Assembly: GCF_000499205.1 (NCBI RefSeq)
Contig: NZ_AWUK01000012.1
Span: 124,001-188,000, forward strand
Direction of reading: 5' to 3'
From: Paenibacillus sp. MAEPY2
GTDB taxonomy: Bacteria; Bacillota; Bacilli; Paenibacillales; Paenibacillaceae
Length of the DNA: 64,000 nucleotides
Position numbers and translations under genes: made by a program. A model generated the notes under the pieces. The model saw nothing but the letters and a program-made list of their open reading frames with translations, did no database searches and was not told where the DNA came from. Within the stretch, counting starts at the first letter, position 1. Every line of letters starts with the position of its first letter. Shown here piece after piece: positions 25,201 to 34,970 of the stretch.

Positions 25201-26784
25201 GTGAATGAGAGAATTGCCCAGTACAGGGAAAAGGCATCCCAGTATTGGAATAGTTTTAGCAAAAAGCAAAAAGTATTATTTATTTCCACCTTCCTGTTTT
25301 TAATTTTGGCTGCAGTTGTACTAACAATGCAATTGTCAAAGACGGAATATGAAGTTGCTTTCACAGATTTGAATGCAAGCGACTCGGCAGGTGTCATTAG
25401 TTATCTTGATTCATCCAGTATTCCTTACAAATTAAGTGCAGACGGAAAAACCATATCTGTACCGAGCACGGATGTTGCTATTGCAAAAGTAAATATCGGA
25501 TCACAAGGAATTATTCAGAATGGTTCATTAGGATATAAGTCATTCGAGGAGTCATCATCTCCAATCGGGATGACGGATAAAGAGTTTGATGTAAAGTACA
25601 ACAATGCATTGAACGGAGAAGTAGAGCAGTTGCTTCAACGAATGCAAGGCATACAGGATGCTAAAGTGCTTGTCAATATGCCAAAAGATAATATCTTTGC
25701 TGGCCTAGAAGAACAGGATAAAGCATCCGCATCGGTGGCCCTGCAATTTAAACCGGGTTATCACCCTAATCAGGCTGCGGTAGATGGATATTTTAATTTG
25801 GTTAAGACAGCTATTCCTAATCTACCTATTGAAAACATAACGATTACCAACACGGATGAAGCGGAACTGATTCCAACAGCACGTGGTGGCAGTGGTGGAT
25901 TATCTACTGAAGTACAGGAAAACATGGCTTTGCAGAAAAAATTTGAAAATGATGTTCGGAATAACGTGAAACAATTTCTTTCCCAGATTGTAGGCGAGGA
26001 TAAAGTCAACGTTCTTGTGGCTTCCAAGCTGAACTTTGATAAAGAAACTCGGAAAGAAAATCTGGTTACACCGGTCGATGTAGACAATATGAAAGGCATC
26101 GAAATCAGTGTACAGGAGATTCAAAAGAGTTACACGGGGGCCAGTAATCCAACAGGCGGTGTTGCGGGTACCGGCCAACAGGATGTTCCGGGTTATCCAT
26201 CCTCGGATACATCAGGCAATGCGAACTCGGAAGAATCATCAAGCACCATCAATTATGAGGTTAATCGAATCGCTAAGGATATTATATCCAGTCCATATAC
26301 TGTAAAAGACTTAACCATTAATGTCGCGGTTGAACCACCTGAAGGACAAACCGAATTGGCACAACCGGTCAAGGATGCTATTGAGAATATACTGGTTAAT
26401 ATCGTTCGGGCTTCGTTGGCCGACTCTGGCACTGTAATAAGTGACGCTGATTTGACCAAAAAAGTTTCTGTATTATCACAGGGCTTCCAGACTGCTGCGA
26501 CAGCAAATACAGGTTTCCAGCTTTCCACCGGAATGATGTGGGGCATAGGAGCACTGGTGGCAGCATTGATTGCAGCGGTTGTGATTTTGTTAGTACGCCG
26601 TCGTCGCAAACAAAACGAAATAGAAGAAGAGGAAATTCCTCTTCCGGTAGCAACAGAGTTTCCGTCCATTACGTTGGACAGTGTAACGAACGAAAGTCAA
26701 GTGCGCAAACAATTGGAGAGTTTGGCCAAGAAAAAGCCAGACGAATTCGTCAATCTGCTGCGTACGTGGCTGGCTGACGAATAG
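25201..26784 (+). CDS. fliF: Flagellar MS-ring protein FliF
   Basis: 527 residues. It forms the membrane-supramembrane ring that starts flagellar assembly. The N-terminal helix (about 26-46) and the C-terminal helix (about 444-465, followed by 'RRRRK') bracket the ring-building domains. 'DKEFDVKYNNALNGEVEQLL' and 'NVLVASKLNFDKE' are typical. A Gly/Ser-rich loop at about 315-345 is variable in the family. The cytoplasmic tail binds FliG. GTG start with GGGGTGA upstream; 136 bases separate it from fliE. Confidence 0.97.
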   Translation: MNERIAQYREKASQYWNSFSKKQKVLFISTFLFLILAAVVLTMQLSKTEYEVAFTDLNASDSAGVISYLDSSSIPYKLSADGKTISVPSTDVAIAKVNIGSQGIIQNGSLGYKSFEESSSPIGMTDKEFDVKYNNALNGEVEQLLQRMQGIQDAKVLVNMPKDNIFAGLEEQDKASASVALQFKPGYHPNQAAVDGYFNLVKTAIPNLPIENITITNTDEAELIPTARGGSGGLSTEVQENMALQKKFENDVRNNVKQFLSQIVGEDKVNVLVASKLNFDKETRKENLVTPVDVDNMKGIEISVQEIQKSYTGASNPTGGVAGTGQQDVPGYPSSDTSGNANSEESSSTINYEVNRIAKDIISSPYTVKDLTINVAVEPPEGQTELAQPVKDAIENILVNIVRASLADSGTVISDADLTKKVSVLSQGFQTAATANTGFQLSTGMMWGIGALVAALIAAVVILLVRRRRKQNEIEEEEIPLPVATEFPSITLDSVTNESQVRKQLESLAKKKPDEFVNLLRTWLADE

Positions 26785-26795
26785 AGGTGAACGCA

Positions 26796-27812
26796 TTGGC
26801 GAAGGCAAGCAGTCAAGGTCTGACTGGAAGACAGAAAGCAGCAATTTTGTTGATTACATTAGGTCCGGAAGTATCCGCTCAAATCTTCAAACATTTGCGT
26901 GATGAGGAGATCGAACAACTGACGTTGGAAATTGCCAATGTTCGCAAAGTGGATGCTTCCGAAAAAGATATGATTATGTCTGAGTTTCACCAGATCTGTC
27001 TCGCACAGGAATATATCTCTCAAGGCGGTATTACATACGCGAGAGAAATTCTGGAGAAAGCACTCGGATCGCAAAAAGCACTTGAAGTTATTAACCGTTT
27101 GACGGCTACGCTGCAAGTTAGACCATTTGACTTTGCACGTAAGGCGGATCCGAATCAAATATTGAACTTTATTCAGAACGAAAGCCCGCAAACGATTGCT
27201 CTGGTATTATCATATCTGCAATTTGAGCAGGCAGCAGCGATCTTGTCCTCGTTACCACAAGAGAAGCAGGCCGATGTAGCCCGCAGAGTTGCTGTTATGG
27301 ACAGTACTTCTCCAGAGGTCATTTCTCAAGTGGAGCGGGTGCTCGAACAGAAATTATCTTCTACTGTTACGCAGGATTATACAAATGCAGGTGGTATCGA
27401 GTCCATCGTTCAGATCTTGAATGGCGTCGACCGTGGTACGGAACGTACCATTCTCGATTCGTTGGAAATTCAAGATCCGGAACTTGCAGAAGAAATCAAA
27501 AAACGCATGTTTGTATTCGAAGATATCGTCAATGTGGACGATCGATCGATTCAGCGTATTATCCGGGATATCGACAACGGAGATTTACAGCTGGCACTCA
27601 AAGTGGCAAGCGAAGAAGTACGGGATGCTGTTTTCCGGAATATGTCGAAACGGATGTCCGAGACATTCAAGGAAGAAATGGAATTCATGGGGCCCGTCCG
27701 GCTGCGTGATGTTGAGGAAGCACAAACTCGTATCGTAGGAACGATCCGTAGATTGGAAGAAGCTGGTGAGATCATTATCGCTCGCGGTGGAGGAGATGAT
27801 ATCATTGTCTAA
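26796..27812 (+). CDS. fliG: Flagellar motor switch protein FliG
   Basis: 338 residues. It is the rotor component that receives torque from the stator. 'LTGRQKAAILLITLGPE' starts the N-domain, 'NFIQNESPQTIALVLSYL' is the middle-domain EHPQR-equivalent region, and the C-domain charged helix includes 'DIDNGDLQLALK'. The GTG at 26787 lies inside the SD GAGGTGA (26784-26790), so the TTG at 26796 is chosen. Eleven bases follow the fliF stop. Confidence 0.97.
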   Translation: MAKASSQGLTGRQKAAILLITLGPEVSAQIFKHLRDEEIEQLTLEIANVRKVDASEKDMIMSEFHQICLAQEYISQGGITYAREILEKALGSQKALEVINRLTATLQVRPFDFARKADPNQILNFIQNESPQTIALVLSYLQFEQAAAILSSLPQEKQADVARRVAVMDSTSPEVISQVERVLEQKLSSTVTQDYTNAGGIESIVQILNGVDRGTERTILDSLEIQDPELAEEIKKRMFVFEDIVNVDDRSIQRIIRDIDNGDLQLALKVASEEVRDAVFRNMSKRMSETFKEEMEFMGPVRLRDVEEAQTRIVGTIRRLEEAGEIIIARGGGDDIIV

Positions 27813-28665
27813 TTTGATTAAATCTTTCCAGTATGTACCGGTAGATGACCGCAAACGACTCGAAAATCATCATCATTATGGTGGATCAGAGTCTGAATCG
27901 GAATTAAACGGTGAACGTGCTGAAGGTTCCGAAGCTGAGATGCTGCAGGCACGCGTGGACGAAGAAACACAACGTCTTACCGCGGAGATGCTGGAGGATG
28001 CCAAGGAGTTTGCAGAAAAGCAGGTACGTGAAGCTTCAGAGGAAGCGGAGCGATTGCTTCAAGAAGCCCGTGAACAGATTGATAGCTGGTGGCAGGAGCA
28101 GCGTCAGCAGGATGAACATCTGACTGAAGCACTTCGTTCACAAGGTTTTCAGCAGGGTTTTGAAGAAGGCAAAGTGCAGGCTGAACTGGATCTCCAGGTG
28201 CAGATCGAAGAGATGATGAAGGAAGCCCGTGGGGTGCTTGAAGAAGCATACGTTGCCAAAGATCAGATCATTCAGGAAGCAGAGCCTTTCCTTGTGGATC
28301 TCGCCTGTGGTATCGCTGAGAAGGTCATTGACAAGCAACTCTCGGTTGAACCAGAACACACGCTTGAGCTGATTCGTCAGAATTTGTCTCGCAAACGTGA
28401 ACAGGGGATGATCACCTTATGTGTGGCACCTGATCAATTTTCTTTTGTGCAAGCCGCACGTGAAGAATTGGCTCTGGCCATTGACTCCCAGGCAGAACTG
28501 CAGATTTTGCCTGATGCGACGGTAAAAGACAAGGGATGTGTTATACGATCATCGTTTGGCAGCGTAGATGCCAGAATAGATACCCAGCTCTCTGAAATTA
28601 AAAAAGAACTGATCCGCATAGCACTTGAGGATGAGGGGCGAAAAAATCAACATGAAGATTCTTAG
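27805..28665 (+). CDS. fliH: Flagellar export ATPase regulator FliH
   Basis: 286 residues. It is a stalk-like regulator that binds FliI and the C-ring. The middle (about 55-140) is a long Glu/Arg/Gln-rich coiled coil with alternating Ala. The C-terminal part (about 175-280) is the V-ATPase-E-like domain that binds FliI ('VDLACGIAEKVIDKQLS'). The SD GGAGGAG (27789-27795) fits a TTG at 27805, not the adjoining ATG at 27796. The gene overlaps the end of fliG. Confidence 0.92.
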   Translation: MSNLIKSFQYVPVDDRKRLENHHHYGGSESESELNGERAEGSEAEMLQARVDEETQRLTAEMLEDAKEFAEKQVREASEEAERLLQEAREQIDSWWQEQRQQDEHLTEALRSQGFQQGFEEGKVQAELDLQVQIEEMMKEARGVLEEAYVAKDQIIQEAEPFLVDLACGIAEKVIDKQLSVEPEHTLELIRQNLSRKREQGMITLCVAPDQFSFVQAAREELALAIDSQAELQILPDATVKDKGCVIRSSFGSVDARIDTQLSEIKKELIRIALEDEGRKNQHEDS

Positions 28666-29971
28666 CTCACAGCGATACATGGATCATCTTAAGCAATTTG
28701 ATCCTGTTCGCATTAACGGTAAGGTCACTCAAGTCATTGGTCTTATGGTTGAGTCTGAAGGTCCGGATGCTAGCATCGGAGATGTATGTTACATCTACCC
28801 GGGGAAATCTGCCAAGCCTCTTCAGGCGGAGGTAGTCGGGTTTCGGGATAACAAAGTGCTGCTCATGCCACTCGGTGAGCTTCAATCCATTGGTCCTGGA
28901 TGTGATGTGGTCGGAACGGGTAAACCACTTGGGGTTCAGGTTGGATCAGAGTTGCTCGGTAAGGTGTTAGATGGATTGGGACAACCTTTAGACGGATCAT
29001 TACTACCTTCCAGAATGCCGATGTACTCCACATCCAATACGCCAGTGAACCCGATGGATCGTCCACGGGTGCTCGAAACGATGAGTGTTGGTGTGAGAGC
29101 GATTGATGGGCTGCTGACGGTTGGCAAAGGGCAGAGGGTCGGCATATTTGCCGGGTCAGGTGTTGGTAAAAGTACGTTGATGGGCATGATCGCACGCAAT
29201 ACAGCAGCAGACGTCAATGTCATTGCTTTGGTCGGGGAGCGGGGCCGGGAGGTACGTGACTTTATTGAACGGGATTTGGGCCCGGAAGGACTGGAAAGAT
29301 CCGTCGTTATTGTCGCTACCTCCGATCAACCTGCTCTGATTCGAATCAAAGGTGCGGTCATCGCAACTACGATTGCGGAGTATTTCAGAGACAGGGGCAT
29401 GAATGTCATGTTGATGATGGACTCCGTCACACGTTATGCCATGGCACAGAGGGAAGTGGGACTTGCCGTGGGAGAACCTCCTGCGATGAGAGGATATACT
29501 CCTTCTGTTTTTGCGAGTTTACCCAAGTTGCTTGAGCGAGCGGGGACTGGGCCTACAGGTTCAATTACAGCTTTTTACACCGTCCTTGTCGACGGGGATG
29601 ATATGAATGAACCGATTGCGGATGCGGTGAGAGGTATATTGGATGGTCATATTGTACTGAATCGGTCTATCGCTAATAAAGGTCATTTCCCTGCCATTGA
29701 TGTTCTTGCGAGTATTAGCCGTGTTATGAAGGATATTGCTCCTGAAGAACAGCTGGAAGCCGTTAATAATATGAAGAGACTCATGGCGGTATACAAAGAA
29801 TCAGAGGATTTAATCAACATTGGTGCTTATCAAAGAGGTTCTAATGCAGCCATCGATGAATCGATAGATCAGATTGATAGCATCTGGAATTTTACAAGGC
29901 AGAAAGTCGATGAAAAAGTAACGCTGAGTGAAGTACAGGAACGTTTGATTCTTGAATTTGCAAGGAGATGA
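28652..29971 (+). CDS. fliI: Flagellum-specific export ATPase FliI
   Basis: 439 residues. It is an F1-beta-like hexameric ATPase at the base of the export gate. Walker A is 'GIFAGSGVGKSTLMGMI', Walker B includes 'VMLMMDSVTRYAMAQRE', and 'GYTPSVFASLPKLLERAG' is diagnostic for type III ATPases. The ATG at 28652 matches the length of B. subtilis FliI and has GAGGGG upstream; in-frame TTG/ATG codons further up lack an SD. It overlaps fliH by 14 bases. Confidence 0.97.
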   Translation: MKILSSQRYMDHLKQFDPVRINGKVTQVIGLMVESEGPDASIGDVCYIYPGKSAKPLQAEVVGFRDNKVLLMPLGELQSIGPGCDVVGTGKPLGVQVGSELLGKVLDGLGQPLDGSLLPSRMPMYSTSNTPVNPMDRPRVLETMSVGVRAIDGLLTVGKGQRVGIFAGSGVGKSTLMGMIARNTAADVNVIALVGERGREVRDFIERDLGPEGLERSVVIVATSDQPALIRIKGAVIATTIAEYFRDRGMNVMLMMDSVTRYAMAQREVGLAVGEPPAMRGYTPSVFASLPKLLERAGTGPTGSITAFYTVLVDGDDMNEPIADAVRGILDGHIVLNRSIANKGHFPAIDVLASISRVMKDIAPEEQLEAVNNMKRLMAVYKESEDLINIGAYQRGSNAAIDESIDQIDSIWNFTRQKVDEKVTLSEVQERLILEFARR

Positions 29972-29982
29972 ATGGGTAAACG

Positions 29983-30435
29983 ATGAAATTTCGATATCAT
30001 TTCCAGAAGGTTGTTGACCTGAAAAGCAATGAAAAAACGCAAGCGGAGTGGATGTTATCCACAGCGATCGGGAAACTCCAGACAGAGGAAGAGCATCTTT
30101 TACAACTAATGAATGATAAAAGGGAAATGATTGATGTCATTCAATCCGCTACGGAAAGTTCGGCTTCCGTATCCAGCCTGCAGGAAATGCAGCGGTATGT
30201 CCATCACCTTGACGAGTGCATTTCACGTAAAAGTAGTGATGTCAGACATGCTCAGGTCAATGTGCAACGGAATCAGACGTTTCTGAACGGCAGAATGATG
30301 GACGAAAAAGTATGGCTTGGGGCGAGAGACAAGGCCAAAATCAAATTTCAGCAGGAGATGCTCCTCCGGGAACAGAACGATCTGGACGAGATGGCTACTG
30401 TACGCTTCGCTGCCAAAGCCGGACGCGCGAATTGA
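29983..30435 (+). CDS. fliJ: Flagellar export chaperone FliJ
   Basis: 150 residues, almost entirely helical with two long heptad segments (about 10-70 and 75-140), as expected for the FliJ coiled coil that sits in the FliI hexamer like a gamma subunit. 'KFRYHFQKVVDLKSNEKTQAEWMLS' type start (quoted only in part) is typical. Assignment relies on coiled-coil character and the fliI-fliJ order. ATG start; GGAGATGAATGGG supplies the SD. Confidence 0.88.
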   Translation: MKFRYHFQKVVDLKSNEKTQAEWMLSTAIGKLQTEEEHLLQLMNDKREMIDVIQSATESSASVSSLQEMQRYVHHLDECISRKSSDVRHAQVNVQRNQTFLNGRMMDEKVWLGARDKAKIKFQQEMLLREQNDLDEMATVRFAAKAGRAN

Positions 30436-30478
30436 TGTGGGCCGGACGCGAAGTTGTCTCGTGAAGGAGGAATGAACA

Positions 30479-31417
30479 ATGGCTGTTAAAGACACGGATA
30501 TGGAAAAAGAGTCGAGCGGCGGTTGGGAAAAGTTTCTGATGATTTCAATCCCAATTGTGTTCACTGTGGTTTTGTTGGGTGTTTTGCTCACTCTATTTAA
30601 TGTAGATATTCGCAACAACCTGCTTGAAGTAGCTAACAAAATTCCTGTCGTGAAAGACTGGGTACCTGATCCTGTGCTAGATCCGGAGAAAAAGAAACTG
30701 GAGAAGAGCGAGCAGCAGGTCGAAAGTGCAGAAGCCACAATAGAAAAGCTGAAGGCACAGGTAAATGCAAAAGAAACTGAGCTCAAGGCAGCACAGGAAG
30801 CCACGACGACTGAGGCCAAAAAAGCAACTGATTTGCAAAAGAAATTGGATGATGCGGAAAAAGCGGCTGAAACCGCTGCGACAACAACTCCGGAGACGGA
30901 GTCCGATTATCAGAAACAGATCAAAGATTTAGCTAAGATGTATGCGGACATGAGTCCAAGTAAAGCCGCGCCGATTTTGCAAAATATGACGAATGAAGAG
31001 ATGGTCTTGCTTCTGAGTGCGATGCAATCGGCTGCACGGACCAAGGTACTGGAGAAAATGGACCCCAAAACAGCGGCTGATGTCACGATGATGATGAAGG
31101 ATGCGAAACCATCCGGTGATCTGGCACTGGATGCACTGCAATCCCGCTTAAAGAAAGAGACTGCAACGACATCTACGGCGTCTACGACTAACTCCAAAAA
31201 TTTGGATAAAAATCAGCTTAGTCAAACGTTTGCTTCGATGTCGGCCTCTAGTGGAGCGAAGCTATTGCTCGAAACATACAAGCTGAGCCCGGATAAAACC
31301 TTGACCATTTTGAATTCTGTTGACGATGCAACGCGTTCTCAATTACTTGAAAATATGTCGACTGAAAACTCGGTTGAAACTGCAAAAATATTAAATAAAT
31401 TAATGGGTAACAAGTAA
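30479..31417 (+). CDS. ylxF: YlxF/MotE-like membrane coiled-coil protein with MgtE_N domain
   Basis: 312 residues. A membrane helix at about 21-43 is followed by a short external or linker segment, a coiled coil (about 75-130) and a region like the N-terminal domain of MgtE ('LAKMYADMSPSKAAPILQNM', 'LEKMDPKTAADVTMMM'). The same arrangement occurs in MotE of alpha-proteobacteria, a chaperone for the periplasmic motor protein MotC, and in YlxF of B. subtilis at this position. Exact role unknown. A second MgtE_N-like repeat is visible at about 245-305. ATG after AAGGAGGA. Confidence 0.85.
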   Translation: MAVKDTDMEKESSGGWEKFLMISIPIVFTVVLLGVLLTLFNVDIRNNLLEVANKIPVVKDWVPDPVLDPEKKKLEKSEQQVESAEATIEKLKAQVNAKETELKAAQEATTTEAKKATDLQKKLDDAEKAAETAATTTPETESDYQKQIKDLAKMYADMSPSKAAPILQNMTNEEMVLLLSAMQSAARTKVLEKMDPKTAADVTMMMKDAKPSGDLALDALQSRLKKETATTSTASTTNSKNLDKNQLSQTFASMSASSGAKLLLETYKLSPDKTLTILNSVDDATRSQLLENMSTENSVETAKILNKLMGNK

Positions 31418-31459
31418 GATTAATAGCGTCTGTTTACTACGGAGAGGAGGTGAAAACAA

Positions 31460-32839
31460 ATGTCGATTGTATATCAAATGACATCCACATCATCCGCCAA
31501 GACAACAGGAGCAGCTCAGACTGCCGGAACTGCATCCAAAGGTGCAACTGCTGGAAGCGGTGATTTTCTGCAAACTCTTGCCCAATCATTAAGCGGTGGG
31601 GCAACAGCGGAGAACAGTTCAGCAGTAGCAGGGAGTTTAACAGCGAATCCGCTAATGTTTACCTTTGCAACTAGCGAGGACGAAGAACCGACATCGATTA
31701 CAGATATCTTGAGTTCATTATTTGCAGATTTGGATTCGTTAGATGAAGCTTTGGAAAATGATCCGTCGCTACTAGGGGATTTACAAAGTTTGATTCAGCA
31801 GATGTATGCTCAATTAAACGCTGCTTCAGGCACTCAAGCTGAAGGTTCTGACGAGCCCGCAACTGAAGCGGGAAGTGCAGCATCAGCAATTGATTTGGCC
31901 GAGCATCCCGCAGCAGTGCGCTTTGTATTACAGGATGTGCTTACACAGCTGATTTCTGGAATGACTGAGCCGGATAGTACAGTTGCCAAGAATGCTCCAG
32001 AATTCAAGCACCTGCTTCAATCTCTTCAAAGTCAGCTGCAAGATGCTGGCGTTGACACTAGACTTAACAAAGGGTGGACTGAACTTAAATCCATTCTGGA
32101 TACATTAGTGGTCGCTAAGGATCAGGCGGTGCAAGTGGCTCCAACCAATCCCGTTCAAACGTCCAAGCAAGATTCTGTAGTACCGCAAGTTCTTGTTGCG
32201 GCAGTTTCAAATGCTGGAACTAAAGTTACAGTTGAAACGGATTCAACACCTACTACAAATGAAGTTGGAGAAGTGGATCATTCCAGTATCATCACCGCAG
32301 GAGAGTTGTCCTTACGTTCATCAGGTACATCAGCAGGTAAACCGGCTGAGCCTGTCATGCAAGCATCCCAGTTTGCAAAAGAGATGACACAGTTTGTTGT
32401 GAATAAGTTGGATATTGTGCAGCAAAAGGGATTCTCGGAGGCGACGATCTCACTCCGTCCAGAGCATCTGGGTAAGCTGGATGTACAGATTACTTTGCAA
32501 AATGGACAATTGGTTGCACGTTTTATGACCGAGCATACGATGGCCAAAGACATGCTGGAACAGCAAATGATGCAGCTGCGCAGCTCGCTTCAAGCTCAAG
32601 GTATTCAAGTGGAACGACTTGAGGTTACTCAGAACAGCTCACTTGGTTCACAGATGTATCAGGATGGTGGTCGCCAGCCAGGAAGCAATTCTCAGCAGCA
32701 ACGCCGCTCACGTGAACGTGAAGAACAATCGGATGATGCTGTAACTACAGCAACTCTCCAGGAAGAATTACGCAACTGGCGCAGTGAGCATGAAGAAGGT
32801 AATGACCAGCGAAGAGACACGTTTACAGCAGAGGCTTAA
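31460..32839 (+). CDS. fliK: Flagellar hook-length control protein FliK
   Basis: 459 residues. An exported molecular ruler that tells FlhB to switch from hook to filament export. The N-terminal half is Ala/Thr/Ser-rich and variable. The C-terminal substrate-switch domain (about 310-400) holds 'ATISLRPEHLGKLDVQI' and 'LRSSLQAQGIQVERLEV', the family signature. A charged Gln/Arg/Glu tail follows. ATG after GAGAGGAGGTG. The second FliK-like protein in the window is YlqG at 5023-7071. Confidence 0.93.
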   Translation: MSIVYQMTSTSSAKTTGAAQTAGTASKGATAGSGDFLQTLAQSLSGGATAENSSAVAGSLTANPLMFTFATSEDEEPTSITDILSSLFADLDSLDEALENDPSLLGDLQSLIQQMYAQLNAASGTQAEGSDEPATEAGSAASAIDLAEHPAAVRFVLQDVLTQLISGMTEPDSTVAKNAPEFKHLLQSLQSQLQDAGVDTRLNKGWTELKSILDTLVVAKDQAVQVAPTNPVQTSKQDSVVPQVLVAAVSNAGTKVTVETDSTPTTNEVGEVDHSSIITAGELSLRSSGTSAGKPAEPVMQASQFAKEMTQFVVNKLDIVQQKGFSEATISLRPEHLGKLDVQITLQNGQLVARFMTEHTMAKDMLEQQMMQLRSSLQAQGIQVERLEVTQNSSLGSQMYQDGGRQPGSNSQQQRRSREREEQSDDAVTTATLQEELRNWRSEHEEGNDQRRDTFTAEA

Positions 32840-32858
32840 TCAGAAATGAGGTGAAAAG

Positions 32859-33404
32859 ATGGCTAATGAAGCGATTTCTACCAATAATACCTGGCCTAAC
32901 TATTCGGCAGCGAATAAAGCTACAACAAGCGCTGCAACAAAGGAATTAGGTAAGGATCAGTTTCTCAAAATTTTGATTACCCAGCTGCAGAATCAGGATC
33001 CGATGCAGCCGATGGAGGATAAGGAGTTTATTGCTCAGATGGCTCAGTTCAGTTCGGTAGAACAACTGGTGAATATCTCATCTCAGCTCAAGACTTTAAA
33101 TCAGTCTCTTGGGACAGTGTCTGGCATGATTGGCCGCGAGATCAGTTGGCTTTCTTCTAATAAAGAGGATAACGGAACCCTGCGTCAAGGCATTGTGGAT
33201 TCCATCATCGTACGAGATGGTGTTCAGTACGCAAAAGTAGGCAATGACGAAATCAAGCTGGATGAAATTATTCAGGTAACCAATCCAACACAGGCTGAGG
33301 AAAATGAAACTCCGGTTCAGAACGCTGCAGATTCTGCTGAAACGACCGAAAGTAAGGAACCAGAAGCATCAGCGCAGCCTGAAGACAATGGAAACACGTT
33401 ATGA
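32859..33404 (+). CDS. flgD: Flagellar hook cap/assembly protein FlgD
   Basis: 181 residues. It caps the growing hook. The N-terminal signature is 'LGKDQFLKILITQLQNQDPM', followed by 'EFIAQMAQFSSVEQL'. The C-terminal third is acidic (Glu/Ala/Thr-rich) and may be disordered. Shorter than enterobacterial FlgD, as in Bacillus, where the gene was called ylxG. ATG after GAGGTGA. The end overlaps the next gene by four bases. Confidence 0.94.
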   Translation: MANEAISTNNTWPNYSAANKATTSAATKELGKDQFLKILITQLQNQDPMQPMEDKEFIAQMAQFSSVEQLVNISSQLKTLNQSLGTVSGMIGREISWLSSNKEDNGTLRQGIVDSIIVRDGVQYAKVGNDEIKLDEIIQVTNPTQAEENETPVQNAADSAETTESKEPEASAQPEDNGNTL

Positions 33405-33784
33405 GTGAACGGATAACAGTAGGTCAACTGTACACAGGCCCAATTACACCTAATTTGCTTAATCGCTCTAAAGCGGGAGAAGCGTCCAATGTACCTGAAC
33501 GGCCTTTTGCACAGGTCTTGGAAGACAATCTTCTGAAATTGAGTAATCATGCTGCCAAAAGGTTGGAACAGCGTGGTATTGAGCTCAAGACTGAGCAGAT
33601 GCAACAGATTGGCACTGCCCTGGATAAGGCTGCTGCCAAAGGAGCCAAGGAATCCTTGATTCTGATGAATGATATGGCTTTTATCGTTAATGTCAAAAAT
33701 CGCACTGTCGTTACAGCCATGGATAGTGAAAGTATGAAGGATAATGTATTCACCCAGATTGACAGTGCTGTAATTATTTCTTGA
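33401..33784 (+). CDS. Flagellar operon protein of the TIGR02530 type
   Basis: 127 residues with 'PFAQVLEDNLLKLSNHAAKRLEQRGIEL' type core (only partly quoted) and 'LILMNDMAFIVNVKNRTVVTAMD' near the C-terminus. Such short proteins occur between flgD and flgE in Firmicute flagellar operons and have no assigned function. It overlaps flgD by an ATGA junction. An 81-base gap with a CCGGCT/AGCCGG hairpin follows before flgE. Confidence 0.82.
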   Translation: MSERITVGQLYTGPITPNLLNRSKAGEASNVPERPFAQVLEDNLLKLSNHAAKRLEQRGIELKTEQMQQIGTALDKAAAKGAKESLILMNDMAFIVNVKNRTVVTAMDSESMKDNVFTQIDSAVIIS

Positions 33785-33809
33785 CCGGCTGGCCCTTCTC
33801 GGGAGCCGG
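33785..33809 (+). other. Intercistronic hairpin before flgE
   Basis: CCGGCT (33785-33790) pairs with AGCCGG (33804-33809), with further GC pairing in the loop. There is no T run. Inside an operon this could be an RNA processing or stability element; that is inference. Confidence 0.4.
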
Positions 33810-33865
33810 AATGCCGCTGACCGACTGACGCGGTAACCAAATTAAGGCTGGGAGGATTTTTAAAA

Positions 33866-34684
33866 ATGTTGAAATCAATGTACTCAGGCGTTTCCGGGAT
33901 GCGGGGTTTTCAAACGAAATTGGATGTAATTGGTAATAATATTGCGAACGTAAATACGGTTGGTTTTAAAGGTAGTCGTGTCATGTTCAAAGATATTATG
34001 AGCCAAACCACTGCAGGGGTGACTGCACCGACTGATACTCCATCCGGTGGTGTGAATGCGAGGCAAATCGGTTTGGGTGTATCTGTAGGATCTATTGACA
34101 CATTGCATCTTGCAGGAAGTCCGATGACAACAAACAATCCAACAGATTTGCGTATTAATGGAGATGGCTTTTTCCTGGTACGATTGAGCGAAGATCAGGA
34201 AGTTCCCTACCTTACTCGGGCCGGTGATTTCCACGTTGATGCGGCACGCAACTTGGTGACTTCAGACGGTCTATTTGTAATGGACAGCGGTGGTGGTAAC
34301 ATTACCATTCCTGATGATGTTGTTTCATTTACGATTGGTCAGGACGGAACGATCAACCAAACCATGGCTGATGGAACTATCGAGCCAGGTGCACAGATTG
34401 GGATCGGTAAAGTTGTCAATCCGGAAGGACTTGAAAAAATCGGGGGCAACCTGTATCGCATGACTGCCAATGCCAATCCAGATGGTGCACTTGAACCTTT
34501 GACTGCCAATAGCGCAGAAGATGGAACAGGCTCAATTATTGCAGGCCAATTGGAAATGTCCAACGTGGATCTGACTGGAGAATTTACAGAGATGATCGTG
34601 GCTCAGCGTGGATTCCAGGCGAACTCGCGGATCATTACAACGTCGGATGAAGTGCTTCAGGAAGTTGTTAACCTGAAACGTTAA
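33866..34684 (+). CDS. flgE: Flagellar hook protein (FlgE/FlgG family)
   Basis: 272 residues. The N-terminal rod/hook motif is 'MYSGVSGMRGFQTKLDVIGN' with 'NIANVNTVGFK', the middle has 'DLRINGDGFFLV', and the C-terminus has 'LTGEFTEMIVAQRGFQANSR' then 'EVLQEVVNLKR'. It is short, like B. subtilis FlgE (once called FlgG), and lies next to flgD, so hook subunit is the best call; a distal rod role by sequence alone cannot be excluded. ATG after GGGAGGA. Confidence 0.92.
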   Translation: MLKSMYSGVSGMRGFQTKLDVIGNNIANVNTVGFKGSRVMFKDIMSQTTAGVTAPTDTPSGGVNARQIGLGVSVGSIDTLHLAGSPMTTNNPTDLRINGDGFFLVRLSEDQEVPYLTRAGDFHVDAARNLVTSDGLFVMDSGGGNITIPDDVVSFTIGQDGTINQTMADGTIEPGAQIGIGKVVNPEGLEKIGGNLYRMTANANPDGALEPLTANSAEDGTGSIIAGQLEMSNVDLTGEFTEMIVAQRGFQANSRIITTSDEVLQEVVNLKR

Positions 34685-34748
34685 TAACTGATTAGTAATT
34701 TAATGCGTGGGGGAGCTTGCTCCTCCACTCTGATCGAGGGGGCTTAGC

Positions 34749-34970
34749 ATGATTTCGGTTACGCGGTTAAATGGTTCTCCCATGTGGTTAAATGCGCTGA
34801 TGGTTGAAATTGTGGAAGAGACACCAGACACGTATATTACTCTGGTAACCGGAAAGAGACTTATTGTGCTTGAAAAGGCCGATGAAGTCATTTCCAAAAT
34901 TAAAGATTACAACCGTGAAATCGGGGTTCAGGCAGCCACTATCAAAGTGCAGCAAACGGAGGAGTCCTGA
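34749..34970 (+). CDS. swrD: FlbD/SwrD family small flagellar protein
   Basis: 73 residues. 'MISVTRLNGSPMWLNALMVE' and 'TYITLVTGKRLIVLEKADEV' are the FlbD family pattern. In B. subtilis the gene at this place (swrD, formerly ylzI) raises motor torque during swarming. ATG after GAGGGGGC. The stop overlaps the fliL start (TGATG). Confidence 0.93.
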   Translation: MISVTRLNGSPMWLNALMVEIVEETPDTYITLVTGKRLIVLEKADEVISKIKDYNREIGVQAATIKVQQTEES